This document shows positions 42,354 through 49,879 of a stretch of DNA of 58,598 nt, piece by piece. Origin of the DNA: an uncultured Eggerthellaceae bacterium (GTDB lineage Bacteria; Actinomycetota; Coriobacteriia; Coriobacteriales; Eggerthellaceae). The notes beneath the pieces were generated by a model. That model searched no databases, was not told the DNA's origin, and was given only the letters and a program-made list of their open reading frames with translations. The position numbers and the translations under genes were made by a program. Location of the stretch: the NCBI GenBank assembly GCA_934648845.1, contig CAKUFS010000012.1, positions 1 to 58,598 of the forward strand, written 5' to 3'. Position 1 is the first letter of the stretch, and each line of letters starts with the position of its first letter.

Positions 42354-43055
42354 CTACTTGCTACCGCAAACACACGAAAGCACCTGGTTGTAAGCTGCAT
42401 CGTTCGGATAAATCGCAGTGGCGCCACCCCAGCAATCACCGAAGCGCTGGACTGCCGTATCGCACAAGCTCTCGCGCACCACGATAAGCGCATGGCCCCA
42501 AAGCGATGACGGGCCCTGCGCCAAAACATCCATCGCGCTGGTCAGACCACCATTTTTCAAAAGCTCCAAGGGCCCTAGCTCATCGATGACTAAAAGCCCG
42601 GGACGCGCTGGAGCGTGCGCCGTAATACCTGTGATGTGCTTTATATCTTCAGGCAGCGCGCAATCTTTTGCTTGCGCGCATAACGTGCAAAAATGGGCGT
42701 TGACCTGGTCGATTGCAGCATCATCTATTGCCCAGCCAAGCTTGGCCTGCTTCGATTGCGAGCAGTGTGCCGGTGCAGCATTCGACCCATCATCGGCACC
42801 TTCCCCTTCGCAATCCCGCTCAACTAAATCAGGACGGTGCGCGAACGCAATCCGCTCATTTTGGGGAAGCAAGACGTTATCGATGCCCTGCTTCTCAAAC
42901 CGCTGACCCTTGGGTGCTGCAGGTCCATGATCAATCCACTGACCGGGCGCAACAACACCATAAACAAACATATCGCGTTTACACACCTGTTCGATAAGGC
43001 GTTCAAGCCAGCGCGTCTTGCCCGTTTGCATCACGCCCGTAAGAATGAAAAGCAT
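42354..43055 (-). CDS. THEP1-like P-loop NTPase
   Basis: 233 residues. Walker A is FILTGVMQTGKTRWLERLIE at the extreme N-terminus and Walker B is RPGLLVIDELGPLELLKNG near residue 160, the arrangement of the THEP1/YfkN-type nucleoside-triphosphatase group. It continues with HALIVVRESLCDTAVQRFGD. The middle (about 75-150) is a family-atypical insert with four cysteines and many charged residues (DCEGEGADDGSNAAPAHC ... CTLCAQAKDC). Such NTPases hydrolyse ATP/GTP in vitro; biological roles are unclear, with some linked to RNA or cofactor metabolism. It is leftward, upstream of nothing obviously related, and separated by 115 bases from pcrA. Family placement is moderately firm. Confidence 0.7.
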   Translation of the reverse strand: MLFILTGVMQTGKTRWLERLIEQVCKRDMFVYGVVAPGQWIDHGPAAPKGQRFEKQGIDNVLLPQNERIAFAHRPDLVERDCEGEGADDGSNAAPAHCSQSKQAKLGWAIDDAAIDQVNAHFCTLCAQAKDCALPEDIKHITGITAHAPARPGLLVIDELGPLELLKNGGLTSAMDVLAQGPSSLWGHALIVVRESLCDTAVQRFGDCWGGATAIYPNDAAYNQVLSCVCGSK

Positions 43056-43170
43056 CGTTTCCCGCCTTTGTATCCTGCTGTCTTATCGTCTGCCCAATTA
43101 CCTGCCCGCACCGCGCTGTCACCGCCATTGGCAACAGCCGCATCGCGCACCTGCAAAAAACACGTGCAGT

Positions 43171-45579
43171 TTAGTTGCCGATTTTCACAATGGGCGCGTA
43201 ATCCTTCAGCAGTTTTTTCGTTTCACGCAGCTTGGCGAAGTAAATATGCAGCATATCGCCATCGATTTTCGTCACTTTGCCGCGCCCAAACGTCTTATGA
43301 TCAACAACGTCACCCACCGCAAACGTCATTTTCGCCGCATCTTTCTTAAACGACGTGGCAGAAGTCGCGCGCGACGCCACAGAAGACGTCCTGCGCGAAC
43401 CCGAAGCTCTTGACGTGCCGAACACGCGACCTGCGCCGGCTTCGGAGCCAGACCCAGAAATACCGCGACGGCTTCCGCGCTTCTCGTAACCCGTGCCTGA
43501 AAAGCCCGAAGAACCCAAACCGGAAGTCTTGCGCAGCTCTTGCGGAATCTCGCCAATGAAGCGCGAAACCGGATTGCTTTGCGTGTTACCGAAAAGCTGT
43601 CGCGAAGCAGCGCAGGTCAGGAACAGTTTTTTGCGCGCACGCGTAATGGCAACGTATGCCAAGCGGCGCTCTTCTTCAATTCCCGCCGGATCGGACGATG
43701 AATTCATGTGCGGGAAAATGGTCTCTTCCATGCCCGCAACGAATACCGTGTCGAACTCCAAGCCCTTGGCAGCATGGACCGTCATAAGCGTTACCGTAGC
43801 GCCATCCTCGGTCTGCGCATCCAAATCGGTACGCAAGCGCACCCACTCAAGGAAGTCCGCCATGGAATCGCCACGCAACGTGCGTGCGGGCTGCGCTTCC
43901 TCGTCGAACGAAGACGCATCAAAAAGCGCACCTTCTACCTGATCAGCGGCAAGAAGCGCATCTGTATCGGCGGCGGAAAGGTCTTCGGCAGAAGGGGCCT
44001 CGAACAGCGCGTCGTCTTCGTCGTGCGTTGCCACGAATTCATCCACTACCGTCAAGAATTCTTTGATGTTTTCAATGCGGGCGCGCGATTCCGTGGTGTT
44101 TTCCACTTCAAGCGCTGTAACCAGGCCCGTGCGATCGATCACCATCTCGATAATCTTGCGCAAATCGCCTTCATAGGTGCTTGCTTCGGCAATCAGCGAA
44201 ACGAAACTTCCCAACGCCGAGCGCACACTGGCGCGAAACGCTGAATCCGCCACAGCAAGCGCTGCGGCATCCATAAACGATACTTGCTGGTCAAAAGCAA
44301 GTTCGGAAATATGGTCAACGGTTGTTTTGCCAATGCCGCGACGCGGAACGTTGATAACGCGCTGCGCCGACATGTCATCCGCCGGATTTACGATAAGCGT
44401 GAGATACGCCATAAGATCCTTGATTTCGGCACGCTCAAAGAACTTTACGCCACCCACAATGCGGTACGGAATGCCCGCGCGCAGGAGCATATCTTCCAAA
44501 GAACGCGATTGCGCATTCGTGCGGTACAGAATGGCAACGTCATCGTAGCTCGCACCTGCGCGCACCTGCTTTTCAATCTGGCTGGCAATCCACACGCCTT
44601 CATCGCGGCCGTCCGACGCCATGTAAACCTGAATCTTGTCGCCTTTGTCCTGCGACGTGAACAGGCGCTTTTCCTTGCGTTTTTTGTTATGCGCAATAAC
44701 AGAGTTCGCAGCTTCCAAGATATTGCCCACGCTGCGATAATTCTCTTCGAGTTTCACTACTTTGCAGTCGGGGTAATCGTTTTCGAACTCTAGGATGTTA
44801 CGAATATCTGCGCCGCGCCACGAATAAATGGACTGGTCGTCGTCGCCTACCACCATGATGTTCTTTTCGCGGCGCGCCAAAAAACGCGTGATTTCGTACT
44901 GAGCCTTGTTCGTGTCTTGGTATTCGTCGATAAGCAGGTAATGGAAGCGGTCCTGATACGCGCTCAACACGTCTTCGTGATGTTTGAACAGCAGATACGT
45001 GTAGAACAGCAAGTCGTCGAAGTCAAATGCGTTTGCCTGCTTCAAGCGCTCCTGCAGCTGAAGATACACGCGTGCCGTGACTTTCGTAATGGGGTCGGCC
45101 GCCTGTTCTTGATAGTCAAGCGGGTTGATGAGCTCGTTTTTCGCCTGAGAGATCTTGCCGCGAATCGTGTTCACCGGATACCGTTTCGGGTCGATTTCCA
45201 GGTTGTACATGATATCTTTGACCAGGGACCTCGAATCGCTGTCATCGTAGATGGTGAAGTTTTGCGTGAAGCCGATGACCTGCGCGTTGGCTCGAAGGAT
45301 ACGCACGCACATGCTGTGAAACGTGGAAACCCACATACCGCGCGCCGAAGAACCGATAAGCTGTCCCAAGCGCTCACGCATTTCCGCAGCTGCCTTGTTC
45401 GTAAACGTGATGGCAAGAATCTCCCATGGATTCACGCCGCAGTCTTCGATCATGTGGGCAATACGGTATGTAAGCACACGCGTTTTACCTGATCCAGCAC
45501 CCGCCAAAACCAAAAGAGGACCTTGCGTAGCAAGCACGGCTTCGCGCTGCGGACCATTAAGCGTATCTAAATCAAGCAC
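43171..45579 (-). CDS. pcrA: ATP-dependent DNA helicase PcrA/UvrD
   Basis: 802-residue SF1A helicase used in repair and replication-fork maintenance. All motifs are present in order: LNGPQREAV (Q motif), LAGAGSGKTRVLTYRI (I), TFTNKAAAEMRERL (Ia), WVSTFHSMCVRILR (Ib), LLIDEYQDTNKAQYEI (II), VVGDDDQSIYSWRGAD (III), KLEENYRS (IV), TVHAAKGLEFDTVFV (V) and EERRLAYVAITRARKKLFL (VI). The C-terminal 100 residues are Gly/Ser/Arg-rich and then contain GDVVDHKTFGRGKVTKIDGD, the Tudor-like RNA-polymerase-binding domain of PcrA. The frame starts at a clear ATG 15 bases after the uppP stop on the same strand. Standard length and no defects. Confidence 0.97.
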   Translation of the reverse strand: MLDLDTLNGPQREAVLATQGPLLVLAGAGSGKTRVLTYRIAHMIEDCGVNPWEILAITFTNKAAAEMRERLGQLIGSSARGMWVSTFHSMCVRILRANAQVIGFTQNFTIYDDSDSRSLVKDIMYNLEIDPKRYPVNTIRGKISQAKNELINPLDYQEQAADPITKVTARVYLQLQERLKQANAFDFDDLLFYTYLLFKHHEDVLSAYQDRFHYLLIDEYQDTNKAQYEITRFLARREKNIMVVGDDDQSIYSWRGADIRNILEFENDYPDCKVVKLEENYRSVGNILEAANSVIAHNKKRKEKRLFTSQDKGDKIQVYMASDGRDEGVWIASQIEKQVRAGASYDDVAILYRTNAQSRSLEDMLLRAGIPYRIVGGVKFFERAEIKDLMAYLTLIVNPADDMSAQRVINVPRRGIGKTTVDHISELAFDQQVSFMDAAALAVADSAFRASVRSALGSFVSLIAEASTYEGDLRKIIEMVIDRTGLVTALEVENTTESRARIENIKEFLTVVDEFVATHDEDDALFEAPSAEDLSAADTDALLAADQVEGALFDASSFDEEAQPARTLRGDSMADFLEWVRLRTDLDAQTEDGATVTLMTVHAAKGLEFDTVFVAGMEETIFPHMNSSSDPAGIEEERRLAYVAITRARKKLFLTCAASRQLFGNTQSNPVSRFIGEIPQELRKTSGLGSSGFSGTGYEKRGSRRGISGSGSEAGAGRVFGTSRASGSRRTSSVASRATSATSFKKDAAKMTFAVGDVVDHKTFGRGKVTKIDGDMLHIYFAKLRETKKLLKDYAPIVKIGN

Positions 45580-45594
45580 GGTGACACCTCGTAA

Positions 45595-46641
45595 TTAAAA
45601 CACGCCCAACGCGCGCAAACCAAAGTAACCCAAAACAATAACACCCAGAATAATGCGGTACACGCCAAATGCCGTGAAGTCGTTTTTCTTCACGTAGCCA
45701 ATCAGGAACTTGATGGAAATGACCGACACCACAAACGATGTAACAATCGCAATGCCGAAAATCATCCACTCCATGCCCGTATAAGCAAAGCCGTGCTTGA
45801 TGAACTTGATCAAGCTCCAACCAAGCATAATCGGAATGGCCAGAAAGAACGCAAACTCCGTTGCGATGGTGCGGCTGGTGCCCAAAAGCATGGAGCCGAT
45901 AATGGTGGAACCAGAACGGGACGTACCCGGGATAATAGCCAGCGATTCGAAGATACCGATAAGAAACGCCTTGCCGTAAGAAAGCTCGCTGAAGCTGTTC
46001 ACCTTGGCAATAACGCTCGAGGCATCGGTCTCGTCTGTTTCGGTCTTGAACGTGCTTTCGCCTTGGGGCTCATCGTTCGCGGCGTTCGTTGCACACGAGC
46101 CTTCCCCGTTGCCGCTCTGACCTGCGGCATGCTTGGCATGACGCGCAACATAAGCTCCCGACGCGCCAGCAACGGAAGAGTCCGCAATGGCAGCGCTGTT
46201 GGCCTGCGCAATAAGACGACGATTGCGGCGCTCGATCAAGATGAAAATCACACCGTAAATAATAAGCGCGGCAACAACAACCAGGTAGCCGTGCGGTCCA
46301 TTCATGATGTTTTCTTCCATCCAATCATCAAGCGCGAAGCCAATAACGGCGGGCGGAATGGAACCCACAACAACCTTTGCCCAAATGCCCCACGTCTCTT
46401 TCTTCTGCGTGGCAGTTTTTGTACGCGCGAAGGGATTCAGCTTGTTGAAGAACAGCAAGACCACGGCAAGAATGGCACCCAGCTGGATTACAACCAAAAA
46501 CGTGCTGTAGAAAGACTCGGAAACATCGAGTTTCACGAACTCCTCCAACAGCATCATGTGACCCGTGGAGGACACGGGCAGCCATTCGGTGATGCCCTCG
46601 ACCACACCGAACAGGAAAGCTTTTAGGGCTTCGATAATCAT
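45595..46641 (-). CDS. uppP: Undecaprenyl-diphosphate phosphatase with a long cytoplasmic insert
   Basis: Recycles undecaprenyl diphosphate to the monophosphate carrier used by peptidoglycan and the polysaccharide operon at the left. 348 residues from the ATG at 46641 (GGAAGGA upstream); the 119-codon upstream extension of the frame lacks coding character. Motifs: VVEGITEWLPVSSTGHMMLLEE near the N-terminus and GIFESLAIIPGTSRSGSTIIGS in the second half, the two catalytic loops of the BacA family, with about eight membrane segments. Between them, residues ~142-212 form an insert rich in Ala, Gly, Asn, Thr and acidic residues, about 70 residues longer than most family members. Leftward and followed by pcrA after 15 bases. 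Confidence 0.95.
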   Translation of the reverse strand: MIIEALKAFLFGVVEGITEWLPVSSTGHMMLLEEFVKLDVSESFYSTFLVVIQLGAILAVVLLFFNKLNPFARTKTATQKKETWGIWAKVVVGSIPPAVIGFALDDWMEENIMNGPHGYLVVVAALIIYGVIFILIERRNRRLIAQANSAAIADSSVAGASGAYVARHAKHAAGQSGNGEGSCATNAANDEPQGESTFKTETDETDASSVIAKVNSFSELSYGKAFLIGIFESLAIIPGTSRSGSTIIGSMLLGTSRTIATEFAFFLAIPIMLGWSLIKFIKHGFAYTGMEWMIFGIAIVTSFVVSVISIKFLIGYVKKNDFTAFGVYRIILGVIVLGYFGLRALGVF

Positions 46642-47007
46642 AAAATGAATCCTTCCAAAATTGTGCATATTGTTGCAAATCCGCCTTTGACGTGCAGAAA
46701 TGTTTTCTTCGCGCCAAGTAGGCAGTAAAAGATGCAAACAACAATAAATGGCAATGCCGAAAAAAATGCGTAGCGAATATAATAGCACGCTTTGGAAGGG
46801 GCGCAGCTTAAGGCAGCGCAGAGCCGCTGCGAATACAGAGGGTTTTCGCAATTGGGCGCTGCTACATGCCGAGTGGCCAACGCGCAAGAATCGAGTCCAG
46901 CACCGCACGGGCATGCGCAGGCGAAATAACTTCCCGCCACCGAGGACCCGACCAGAAAACAACCACATGCGCGCGAAGCGGCAATAACACGCCGTCAAAC
47001 CGCCGAA
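46642..47007. other. Intergenic region upstream of uppP
   Basis: 366 bases between uppP and the end of a radical SAM gene, both leftward. It should contain the uppP promoter; a TATTAT/TATAAT-like string lies near 46770-46785. No gene is supported: frames on both strands have no ribosome site or family similarity. A short GCCGAGTGGCCAA string around 46868 recalls a tRNA D-arm but no complete cloverleaf follows. Confidence 0.4.
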
Positions 47008-48294
47008 TTATGCGTTTTTCTTCTTCGGGAATTCCCGAACGCCCAGCTCGCGCAAGTAAGGTTGACCATCGCGGTCCTCAAACACATTCGCGCTTTCCAC
47101 GAAATGAACGCGCGGGCACGCTTTGCGCGCCTTCTCGAACGATTCAAGAGACACCGCAGCGCTCGGCACGCTTGCATCCCAATCGAAGGGCACGCGGCAT
47201 GCTTGTGCCCAAGTGCGCACCGACTTTGCGTCTTTGCCGAACGCCTTCGCGCACTTTAGAAGCTTGTCGCCTTCGTCAAACGTAAGCCACGGATACGCTG
47301 CCCGCAACGTGGCATCTTCCAAAAACGCCTTGTTTTGCTGATAAATTTGACCCGTGTTTTTATTGTCTGAGCTGCAGTAATGTATACCCAACCGAAGCTG
47401 CTGTTCGTGAGCATATTCAAGTAGTTCTAACGCTTCGGCCTCGCTGCCCGCAACGGGAACGCCACCACCGTACCAATAATCGTACAAGTAGTTGAACGGA
47501 TGCTTACGCAGCTTGAAGTTGCGCACCCGGAACTCTTCAGCGTTGCAAAGCGGGAAACAGAACTCAAGCAGATTAATGCCCCGCACGCCCATGGCATCAA
47601 GGCGCGAAAGCAGCTCACGCATTACCGTCTGCGTACCGGGAATCACCGGCATCTCAACCATGACCTGCGGCAACGCAGAAACAGCAGCAGCCATGCGCTC
47701 AAACACCGGAGCATCTGCATTCGCAACGTCTTCTGGCTTTACGCTGAAACGAATCTCGTTGAGCCCTGCTTCCGCCAATTGCGCCAAGCATTCGTTATCA
47801 AGCAAGTCGCCGCACGTGTAAAGGCGCACATGCGCTTCAGGGTACAGCCCGCGGGCGCGCTGGATAAACGCTACGACCTGGTCTTTATGCAGCAGCGGTT
47901 CGCCGCCCGTAACGGCAAGGCAATCGAATTGCGCCCCCGCGGCGTGCGCAGCGTTGATCTCAGAGACAATATCGCGCTGGTGCGAAAGGAAATACTCGTA
48001 GCGATCTTGGTTCGGATTGAAGCAAAAATAGCAGTGCCGCGTACAGCGCAGGTCGATGAAAAACGTTGCCGTGCGCTCGCCGGTGCGACACGCCAAGCAT
48101 GCCGGCGATATCCAGCCGCGCCACAAAGACGTGCCCCCATTTTCGCAATAGCACCCACACGTGTTGCCAACGTGCGCACGGCGCGTTCGGAAGCACGACT
48201 CCGCAGCCTCAAAGGGAACGCCAAACGCAGCAACTGCGTGCTCGTAGTCGCGTTCTACCTGGTTGAATACTTTTGCGTATTCCCGAACGTCCAT
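47008..48294 (-). CDS. Radical SAM protein with extra N-terminal cysteine set
   Basis: 428 residues from the ATG at 48294, which has AAGGA six bases upstream and lies 8 bases after the torD stop. The radical SAM motif is DLRCTRHCYFCFNPNQ (C-x3-C-x2-C). It is preceded by CGCYCENGG and SPACLACRTGERTATFF, five further cysteines that could bind another cluster. TGGEPLLHKDQV provides the GGEP SAM-binding motif, and YTCGDLLDNECLAQLAEAG-NEIRFSVK-like text follows in the TIM barrel. More cysteines occur in INLLEFCFPLC and IHYCSSDNKNTGQ. Because it follows the chaperone gene torD downstream of the dms operon, a role in molybdoenzyme or cofactor maturation is inferred. The precise subfamily was not recognised. 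Confidence 0.8.
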   Translation of the reverse strand: MDVREYAKVFNQVERDYEHAVAAFGVPFEAAESCFRTRRAHVGNTCGCYCENGGTSLWRGWISPACLACRTGERTATFFIDLRCTRHCYFCFNPNQDRYEYFLSHQRDIVSEINAAHAAGAQFDCLAVTGGEPLLHKDQVVAFIQRARGLYPEAHVRLYTCGDLLDNECLAQLAEAGLNEIRFSVKPEDVANADAPVFERMAAAVSALPQVMVEMPVIPGTQTVMRELLSRLDAMGVRGINLLEFCFPLCNAEEFRVRNFKLRKHPFNYLYDYWYGGGVPVAGSEAEALELLEYAHEQQLRLGIHYCSSDNKNTGQIYQQNKAFLEDATLRAAYPWLTFDEGDKLLKCAKAFGKDAKSVRTWAQACRVPFDWDASVPSAAVSLESFEKARKACPRVHFVESANVFEDRDGQPYLRELGVREFPKKKNA

Positions 48295-48302
48295 CAAAAT
48301 CC

Positions 48303-49064
48303 TTACTCGCCTATACGTTCCATGAGCCAATCAAGCTGTACCGCATCAACATGCACAAGCACCACAACAGCCTGCATAAATGCAGCGTACAACCCGCGCT
48401 CGTCTTTTTCAATCACATCGGCTGCAAGTGCATCGATCCATGTAAGCAGATGCGCCTGCAAAAACGCCTTCGTGTCCTGCAACGCTTTGCGGCATTCGGC
48501 ATCAATGCCATCGGCATATGCCTCGTATGCACGCGTACCCATGCAGCTCATATACGCCAACATAGCTGCAATATGATCATCGGGGAATTGGCGCTCCGCC
48601 TGAAGCTTCAAACCAGCAGCATGATACATTACGCGAACGTCCAGCGTGCTACCCTGGAACAAAGTTTGCTCGGTACCCACATACGGGGATTCCCACATAT
48701 GCACGTACGAATCGCCCGGAACCTGGAACAGCTTCGTAAAGTCGCTTTCCATCTGGGCGGCAAGCGTTGCAAGAGCATCCGCCGACAAGTCCTGATGCTC
48801 ATCAAGGCACATCAGCACCTCTTTAGCGCAATCCCCCAGCGAGCGATCGACCTTGCTCAAAGCGCACCCTGCATCAAGCGAGAGCCCTTCATCGGAAAGC
48901 ATGGCGGTCTCACGTGCAAGCATCTCGCGCGTCTGCGCACCGAAAAGCTTTGCAACAAATTCGGCCGAACAATTGCCGCCAAACACGGAATGAAGAAGGT
49001 CGTAGAGGTACGTGCGGCAGGCAAGATCCATGCCAATGCGAATTTCGAGCTGTTGATCGGGCAT
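48303..49064 (-). CDS. TorD/DmsD-family molybdoenzyme chaperone
   Basis: 253 residues from the ATG at 49064 (AAAGGAG upstream); the 33-codon upstream extension is not supported. All-helical protein with TorD/DmsD landmarks: RTYLYDLLHSVFGGN near the N-terminus, then the conserved central EYxxLF-like region LAAQMESDFTKLFQVPGDSYVHMWESPYVGTE and YHAAGLKLQAERQFPDDHIAAMLAYM, whose P/E-rich loop and D-H(I/L)-type motif are the family signature. These chaperones bind the Tat leader of DMSO-reductase-type catalytic subunits until the molybdenum cofactor is inserted. The client is presumably the DmsA-like protein encoded upstream at 49880-52495. It is separated from dmsB by a strong terminator, so it probably has its own promoter. 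Confidence 0.88.
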   Translation of the reverse strand: MPDQQLEIRIGMDLACRTYLYDLLHSVFGGNCSAEFVAKLFGAQTREMLARETAMLSDEGLSLDAGCALSKVDRSLGDCAKEVLMCLDEHQDLSADALATLAAQMESDFTKLFQVPGDSYVHMWESPYVGTEQTLFQGSTLDVRVMYHAAGLKLQAERQFPDDHIAAMLAYMSCMGTRAYEAYADGIDAECRKALQDTKAFLQAHLLTWIDALAADVIEKDERGLYAAFMQAVVVLVHVDAVQLDWLMERIGE

Positions 49065-49120
49065 AACACCGCTCCTTTCAGGGGATTGCGCTCGTCTGTC
49101 TATTTTTTTTCTTAGGAGGG

Positions 49121-49180
49121 ATTTCACGCGACACCTCATGCAGCGCACCGTACAGCACGCCATGAAGCTTCGCGTGAAAT
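49121..49180. promoter_or_regulatory. Inverted repeat upstream of torD
   Basis: Perfect 11-bp arms ATTTCACGCGA (49121-49131) and TCGCGTGAAAT (49170-49180), 38 bases apart, located 57-116 bases upstream of the torD start. A TAGAATAAT string on the minus strand near 49211-49219 is a possible -10. The repeat may be a regulator site for the torD-radical SAM unit. Confidence 0.4.
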
Positions 49181-49230
49181 CACGCTACATGACAAAACAA
49201 GCGTTAGATTATTCTAGCGAAAAACCGCGT

Positions 49231-49272
49231 AAAGAAAAATCGCCGCACCACAAGCGATATGCGGTGCGGCGA
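49231..49272 (-). terminator. Rho-independent terminator after dmsB
   Basis: On the minus strand a perfect 10-bp stem (TCGCCGCACC / GGTGCGGCGA), 13-base loop and then TTTTTCTTT, 19 bases after the dmsB stop. This is the best terminator in the window and marks the end of the dmsC-dmsA-dmsB transcript. Confidence 0.9.
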
Positions 49273-49290
49273 CAAATGGAAAACTCGCTC

Positions 49291-49869
49291 CTACCAAGTA
49301 AGCTCGACAGCAGATTTGTCGAAAGCAAGATCCTTGGTCTTGATAAGAACGTGCGGACGAGTCAGGTCGGGATTCGGGAGCACCACGATAGTGCCGTTGT
49401 CCAAATCGCCGGCGTACTTCTTGCGAAGCTCGTCGATATCACCAGCGTCAAGAGCGCGGTTCGGGCAACCGGCAACGCATGCGGGCTGGTCACCGTTGGC
49501 ACGCAGGCCATAGCAGCCGTCGCACTTGCCGGAAACACCCTTCTCGGGGAAGTACTGCGGGTGACCGTACGGGCAGCTCATAACGCACATACGGCAGCCG
49601 ATGCACTTGCTCTGATCCTGGATAACAGTGCCATCGGCAGCCTTGCTGATAGCACCCGTGGGGCAGTTAGACAAGCAGATCGGATTCTCGCAATGGTTGC
49701 AGCTGCCAGAGTAGCTGTACGTCTTAACATCGGGGAAAGCGCCAACCGTGTAGCTCTTCACCTCGCGATACAGAGCGCCGACCTCAAGACGATTCTTGTC
49801 TTTGCACGCCACTTGGCACGCGCGGCAGCCAATGCAACGCGTCATATCAAAGTAAAAACCAAAAGCCAT
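49291..49869 (-). CDS. DMSO-reductase-type iron-sulfur subunit (DmsB-like)
   Basis: 192 residues with four [4Fe-4S] ferredoxin motifs in the DmsB/NrfC pattern: CIGCRACQVACKD (first), CNHCENPICLSNCPTG (second), CIGCRMCVMSCPYG (third) and CDGCYGLRANGDQPACVAGCP (fourth, with a spaced third cysteine). It passes electrons from the membrane anchor to the catalytic subunit on the outer face of the membrane and has no leader of its own, travelling with the Tat-exported partner. The ATG at 49869 follows AAGGAGG; an in-frame codon 18 bases earlier is less good. It is the last gene of the three-gene operon; 10 bases separate it from the catalytic gene. A terminator follows. Confidence 0.95.
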   Translation of the reverse strand: MAFGFYFDMTRCIGCRACQVACKDKNRLEVGALYREVKSYTVGAFPDVKTYSYSGSCNHCENPICLSNCPTGAISKAADGTVIQDQSKCIGCRMCVMSCPYGHPQYFPEKGVSGKCDGCYGLRANGDQPACVAGCPNRALDAGDIDELRKKYAGDLDNGTIVVLPNPDLTRPHVLIKTKDLAFDKSAVELTW

Positions 49870-49879
49870 GATTCCCTCC

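Noticed and set aside
46868..46925. tRNA-Ser-like string (GCCGAGTGGCCAA ... TCGAGTCC)
   Set aside because: Spacing between the D-arm-like and T-arm-like strings is too short for a tRNA, and no acceptor or anticodon stem can be drawn.
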